From positions 1-64,000 of the forward strand of contig NZ_JAERQM010000001.1 of the NCBI RefSeq assembly GCF_019029495.1: a stretch of 64,000 nucleotides of DNA, read 5' to 3'. The notes below the pieces were generated by a model. It saw only the letters and a list, made by a program, of their open reading frames with translations. It was not told the origin of the DNA and did no database searches. This DNA comes from Falsiroseomonas oleicola. Its GTDB lineage: Bacteria > Pseudomonadota > Alphaproteobacteria > Acetobacterales > Acetobacteraceae. Positions within the stretch are counted from its first letter, which is position 1. The number at the start of each line of letters is the position of its first letter. A program made the position numbers and the translations under genes. Positions 60,418 through 64,000 of this stretch are shown here, one piece after another.

Positions 60418-60644
60418 CGTGACGGTCCCGGCGTTGTGATTGCCGGCGCTGTAGCAAGACGGGCGCGGGGGATGGAAGGGCGTTCTGCCCGAAGCCTCGG
60501 CGCGCCAGCCCGAATCTGCTGGAAAATTAGGCGGAATGGCGATGGCATGAGCTGTTTTCGGCGGTATCCCGGATCGCGGCGCTTGCATCCGCCGGTCTGG
60601 ATTTGCACGCTGGCTGCCCTGACCCGCCACGAGGGACCGCTCGG

Positions 60645-61658
60645 ATGCTCGCCACCGCCACGCCGCTGCTGCGCCGATTCTGGTACCCGGTGATGCCGGT
60701 CGGCCACTTGTCCGAGGGCCCGAAGCCGTTCCGCCTGCTCGGCCAGGACCTGGTGATCTGGCTGGATGGGGAGGGCAAACCCGCGGCGATGGATGACCGC
60801 TGTTGTCATCGCACCGCGAAACTCTCGAAGGGCTTCTACACCTCCGGGCGGCTCGCCTGCGGCTATCATGGCTGGGAATTCGCGGCGGATGGCCGCGTCA
60901 TGCGCGTGCCGCAGCGGCCGGTGGACCGGCAGGGCGCCACCAATATGCGCGTGCCCGCCTACCAGGCCGAGATCCGCTACGGCCATGTCTGGGTGGCACT
61001 GGAAGACCCGATCTACCCCCTGCCGGATTTCGAGGAGGAGGGCCTCGGCTTTCGGCGTATCGACGAATTCTATGAGGTCTGGACCTGTGCGGGTCTGAGG
61101 CTCATGGAGAACAGCTTCGACAATGCCCATTTCGCCTTCGTCCACCGGACGAGCTTTGGCGACCAGGGGCATCCGGAACCCGCCAGGCTGGAGATCGAGG
61201 AACACGAGGACGGCTTCATGATGATCACGGAGGTTCCGGTGCGGAATCCCGAGATCCAGAAGAAGGTCCTCAACATGGAAAGCGACACCACCGTCCGCCA
61301 TATGCGCGGCCGCTGGTACGCGCCCTTCCTGCGCAAGCTGCGCATCCAGTATCCGAATGGCCTCAGCCACTCCATCGTCACCTGCGCCACGCCGATCGAC
61401 GATGGCACCTCCATGGTCGTGCAATTCGTCTTCCGCAACGACACGGAGGAACAGGCCAAGGCCGCCGATGTGATCGCCTTCGACCGCATCGTCACCGATG
61501 AGGATCGCGACATCCTGGAAAGCACCGACTACGACGTGCCGCTGGACCAGACGGGTATCGAGATGAACATGCCCAGCGACCGCCCCGGCGTGCTGATGCG
61601 ACGCATGCTGGCGCGCATGATCGCGGCGCATCAGCCAGCCCTGGAACCGGCCGAGTAG
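60645..61658 (+). CDS. Rieske 2Fe-2S ring-hydroxylating-type oxygenase, alpha subunit
   Basis: A 337-residue oxygenase. The Rieske ligands are C-x-H in DRCCHRT and C-x2-H in CGYHGWEF; the mononuclear iron ligands are in ENSFDNAHFAFVH. It is short compared with classical dioxygenase alpha chains (about 450), which places it near the VanA/carnitine-oxygenase-like single-component terminal oxygenases. The start at 60645 has GAGGGA. No reductase gene is nearby. It is divergent from the NMT1-type gene, with a 227-base gap. Confidence 0.9.
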   Translation: MLATATPLLRRFWYPVMPVGHLSEGPKPFRLLGQDLVIWLDGEGKPAAMDDRCCHRTAKLSKGFYTSGRLACGYHGWEFAADGRVMRVPQRPVDRQGATNMRVPAYQAEIRYGHVWVALEDPIYPLPDFEEEGLGFRRIDEFYEVWTCAGLRLMENSFDNAHFAFVHRTSFGDQGHPEPARLEIEEHEDGFMMITEVPVRNPEIQKKVLNMESDTTVRHMRGRWYAPFLRKLRIQYPNGLSHSIVTCATPIDDGTSMVVQFVFRNDTEEQAKAADVIAFDRIVTDEDRDILESTDYDVPLDQTGIEMNMPSDRPGVLMRRMLARMIAAHQPALEPAE

Positions 61659-61681
61659 CCTGTGTCGGATCGACCTCGCGC

Positions 61682-61704
61682 GGCACGTCTTCGATGGACG
61701 TGCC
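61682..61704 (+). terminator. weak hairpin after the Rieske oxygenase
   Basis: GGCACGTC and GACGTGCC form a perfect 8-base stem with a 7-base loop, 23 bases past the stop codon. No T-rich tail follows. Confidence 0.45.
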
Positions 61705-61760
61705 AATCCGGGCCGCCCCGCATGCGCGTCCGTTCATGTCGCTATATCAACAGTCCAGAA

Positions 61761-61800
61761 CGTTCACCTTCCTGAACGCCGGTGTTCAGCGGCGTTCACC
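61761..61800. promoter_or_regulatory. cluster of GTTCA repeats upstream of mrpA
   Basis: CGTTCACC occurs at 61761-61768 and again at 61793-61800. TGAACGCC (61773-61780) and GGCGTTCA (61791-61798) form a perfect 8-base inverted repeat with a 10-base spacer that itself holds GTTCA. The cluster is about 92-131 bases before the antiporter start. No known operator is matched, and the spacing is not that of LexA. Confidence 0.35.
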
Positions 61801-61891
61801 GCAGTTGACGTTTCCAATAGAAAATTCCCACTAAACCGCTGATGTAATTCATATTTATCTCTGGCATGGCAGTTGCGATCACCGCAACACC

Positions 61892-64000
61892 ATGCACGCG
61901 CCCGAACTCATCCTTCTGCTTCCCCTCCTCCTCGGCATCGCCGCCGCGATCGTCGTGGCATGCCTCCGACCAGCACAGGCCGCGCCGGTCGGGGCTGCCA
62001 CGGCGGCGGTATGCTTCGCGCTGTATCTCGGCCTGGCCGGGGGCGCGCCCGTCTCCGCCGCCTTCTGGGCGGTGCCTTCGCTGGGCGTTTCGGGCGGGCT
62101 TCGCCTGGACGGTCTCGCGGCGCTGTTCGCGCTGCTGATCACCGGCATCGGCACCCTCGTGCTGCTCTACGCCGGAAGCTACCTCAAGGGTGATCCGCGG
62201 CTCACGCGCCTGGTCGTGCTGCTGCTGGTCTTCATGGTGGCGATGCTCGGTTCCGTCACCGCGAATGATGTCATCACCCTGTTCATCTTCTGGGAGCTGA
62301 CGAGCCTCACCTCCTTCTTCCTCGTCGCCTATGACCACGAGAAGCTGGAGGCGCGGAAGGCCGCTCTTCAGGCCCTGCTGATCACGGGCGGCGGCGGGCT
62401 GGCGCTGCTGGCCGGGCTGATCCTGGTCGCCATCGCGGCGGGCACCACCAGCCTCACCGGCATCATCGCGGCGCGGGAGGCGGTGCTGGCGCATCCGGCG
62501 GCCGTGCCGGCGATGCTGCTGGTGATCCTCGGCGCCTTCACCAAGTCGGCGCAGTTCCCGTTCCACTTCTGGCTGCCGAACGCCATGGCCGCGCCGACGC
62601 CGGTCAGCGCCTATCTGCACTCCGCCACGATGGTGAAGCTCGGCATCTACCTGCTGGCACGCTTCAGCCCGGTCTATGGCGACGAGGCGCTTTGGCAGGG
62701 GCTGCTGACCTGGACCGGGCTGCTGACAGCGCTGGTCGCCGCGGTCCTCGCCTTCCGCGAAACCGATCTGAAGCGCGTGCTGGCCTATACGACCGTCACG
62801 GCGCTGGGCACGCTGACCATGCTGCTCGGCCTCGCGCCCGAATTGTCGGCAATGGCGGCCGTGACCTTCCTGACGGTCCACGCCCTGTACAAGGCCGCGC
62901 TGTTCCTCACCGCCGGCATCCTGGACCATGAGACGGGCACGCGGGACGCCTCCGCTTTGGGCGGGCTGCGCGGGGTCATGCCCTGGACGGCCGCGGCCGC
63001 GGTACTGGCGGCCCTGTCGATGGCCGGGCTGCCGCCCTTCCTCGGCTTCGTCGGCAAGGAGATCGTCTATGAGGCGGCGGTCGCGGCGGATGGCGGGGCG
63101 GGGCTGATCGTCCTGGGCGCCTTCCTGGTGAATACAGCCGGCGTGGCGATTGCCGGCCTGCTGTCCTGGCGGATCTTCTTCGGTGCGCGGCCTGCGACGC
63201 CGAAGGCGCCGCATGATCCGCCCATCGCGATGCTGGCAGGGCCGGTCGTGCTGGCGACGTTCGGCCTGCTGGCGGGGCTGGCGCCGTCGCTGCTCGGCGG
63301 CTGGCTGCTGGATGGGGCAGCCGCCTCCATCCTCGGTCATCCGCCCACCACCTATCTGGCGCTGTGGCACGGCTTCACGCCCATCCTGGCGCTGAGCGTC
63401 GTCACCGTCCTGCTCGGGGCGCTGCTGACACTGTTCTGGCCGCGTCTGATGCGTGGGCTGCAAGCCTCCCGGGCGCTGGACCGGTTCGGCCCCGGCCATG
63501 GCTATGACCGTGCGCTGGCCGGGATCGTTGCCTGCGCCGAAGCCACCACGGCGATGGTCCAGCATGGCAGCCTGCGCGGCTATATCCGGCTGCTGCTTCT
63601 GGTGGCGGCGCTGGGTCCGCTTGTCGTGCTCATTGCCTATGATGGTGCGGCATGGCCGGCGGATCCGGTGCTCGATCCGCGCGCGCTCGCCTTCGGGATG
63701 ATCGCCGCCGGCGCGGTGGCGACCGCGATCGCAAGGGGCACCCTCGCCGCGGTGATGGCGCTGGGCCTGGTGGGCTTCGGGGCGGCGATCGTCTTCCTGA
63801 CCTTCGGTGCCCCCGACGTCGCCCTGACGCAGTTCACGGTCGAGGTGCTGCTCGTCGTCATCCTGGCGACCGTGCTGCTGCGCCTGCCGGTCCATGGCCG
63901 GGACACCCGCACCACCCGCCAGCGATCCGGCGACGCGGTGGTCGCGGTGGTCATGGGCAGCTCCGTGGCGCTGCTGCTGCTCGCCGTCCTCGCCGCCCCC
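61892..64000 (+). CDS. mrpA: multisubunit Na+/H+ antiporter subunit A, 3' end beyond the window
   Basis: An open frame from an ATG at 61892 runs 703 codons to the window edge without a stop. It encodes a large polytopic membrane protein of the MrpA (MnhA) type. The NuoL-like core is visible in FIFWELTSLTSFFLVAYDHE, TKSAQFPFHFWLPNAMAAPTPVSAYLHSATMVK and VHALYKAALFLTAGILDHETGTRD. The MrpA-specific C-terminal part has TFGAPDVALTQFTVEVLLVVILATVLLRLP. Family members usually carry out Na+(K+)/H+ exchange with subunits B-G downstream. Fusion with the MrpB domain is possible but cannot be seen. Confidence 0.93.
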   Translation, partial: MHAPELILLLPLLLGIAAAIVVACLRPAQAAPVGAATAAVCFALYLGLAGGAPVSAAFWAVPSLGVSGGLRLDGLAALFALLITGIGTLVLLYAGSYLKGDPRLTRLVVLLLVFMVAMLGSVTANDVITLFIFWELTSLTSFFLVAYDHEKLEARKAALQALLITGGGGLALLAGLILVAIAAGTTSLTGIIAAREAVLAHPAAVPAMLLVILGAFTKSAQFPFHFWLPNAMAAPTPVSAYLHSATMVKLGIYLLARFSPVYGDEALWQGLLTWTGLLTALVAAVLAFRETDLKRVLAYTTVTALGTLTMLLGLAPELSAMAAVTFLTVHALYKAALFLTAGILDHETGTRDASALGGLRGVMPWTAAAAVLAALSMAGLPPFLGFVGKEIVYEAAVAADGGAGLIVLGAFLVNTAGVAIAGLLSWRIFFGARPATPKAPHDPPIAMLAGPVVLATFGLLAGLAPSLLGGWLLDGAAASILGHPPTTYLALWHGFTPILALSVVTVLLGALLTLFWPRLMRGLQASRALDRFGPGHGYDRALAGIVACAEATTAMVQHGSLRGYIRLLLLVAALGPLVVLIAYDGAAWPADPVLDPRALAFGMIAAGAVATAIARGTLAAVMALGLVGFGAAIVFLTFGAPDVALTQFTVEVLLVVILATVLLRLPVHGRDTRTTRQRSGDAVVAVVMGSSVALLLLAVLAAP

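Noticed and set aside
61784-61797. GTTC-N6-GTTC near mrpA as a second LexA box
   Set aside because: The spacer is 6 rather than 7 bases and the downstream gene is not a known SOS gene. It is better described as part of a GTTCA repeat cluster.
61796-63895. A 699-codon open frame on the minus strand opposite mrpA
   Set aside because: The translation is Gln/Arg/Asp-rich with no domain, and the plus strand encodes a clear MrpA. It is an antisense shadow from high GC content.

Overview
The window is about 64 kb of very GC-rich chromosome. Gene content, codon bias and a GAAC-N7-GAAC SOS operator (the form used by alphaproteobacterial LexA) point to an alphaproteobacterium. The mix of importers, CoA ligase, polysaccharide deacetylases and Rieske oxygenase suggests a Roseomonas-like member of the Acetobacteraceae; that family placement is inference. 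I see no prophage, transposase, CRISPR array, integron or rRNA operon. Long open frames antisense to real genes are common and reflect base composition.

Layout. 1-7.7 kb is an envelope and regulatory region. It holds a histidine kinase with an NtrC-type regulator that lacks the GAFTGA loop, then two secreted proteins (a duplicated PepSY-like protein and a nine-residue-repeat protein with a PRC-barrel), a 31-residue membrane peptide, a truncated endonuclease/exonuclease/phosphatase gene, a PAP2 phosphatase and an alpha/beta hydrolase that looks frameshifted. 7.9-15.3 kb is housekeeping: tRNA-Lys, two tandem cyclophilins, coaD, gyrA, a methyltransferase, a PF10118 diiron protein and ssb. ssb and uvrA are divergent and share a LexA box. 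18-28.3 kb holds a peptide-type binding protein with a nucleoside hydrolase, a squalene/phytoene-synthase-like protein, Fe superoxide dismutase, a TauE-type permease, thiE, and a tightly overlapping amidohydrolase and twin polysaccharide deacetylase unit. 28.4-36.3 kb holds an acyl-CoA ligase, a GltB-like FMN protein, a ThDP enzyme overlapping an internally duplicated unknown protein, and a two-gene 2-oxoacid dehydrogenase E1.

37.7-45.7 kb is a catabolic block: a complete sugar-type ABC importer (ATPase, binding protein, two permeases) near an SDR, a D-2-hydroxyacid dehydrogenase and an aldehyde dehydrogenase. A roughly 230-bp inverted pair of structured repeats sits between the convergent permease and SDR genes. 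46-53 kb is trehalose and glycogen metabolism (treY and treZ, with glgX divergent) preceded by an HU gene. 53-55.7 kb is an ergothioneine operon (egtB, egtD) followed by a stand-alone receiver domain. 55.8-61.7 kb holds two tandem FAD oxidases, a creatininase-family amidase, an NMT1-type binding protein and a divergent Rieske oxygenase; this looks like an uncharacterised catabolic unit. The window ends inside mrpA, the large subunit of a multisubunit Na+/H+ antiporter.

The least explained items are the paired hairpin repeat at 42.08-42.31 kb, the GAFTGA-less two-component system, the FAD-oxidase pair/creatininase unit, and the duplicated-domain partner of the ThDP enzyme. All functional calls come from reading motifs by eye; no database search was run.
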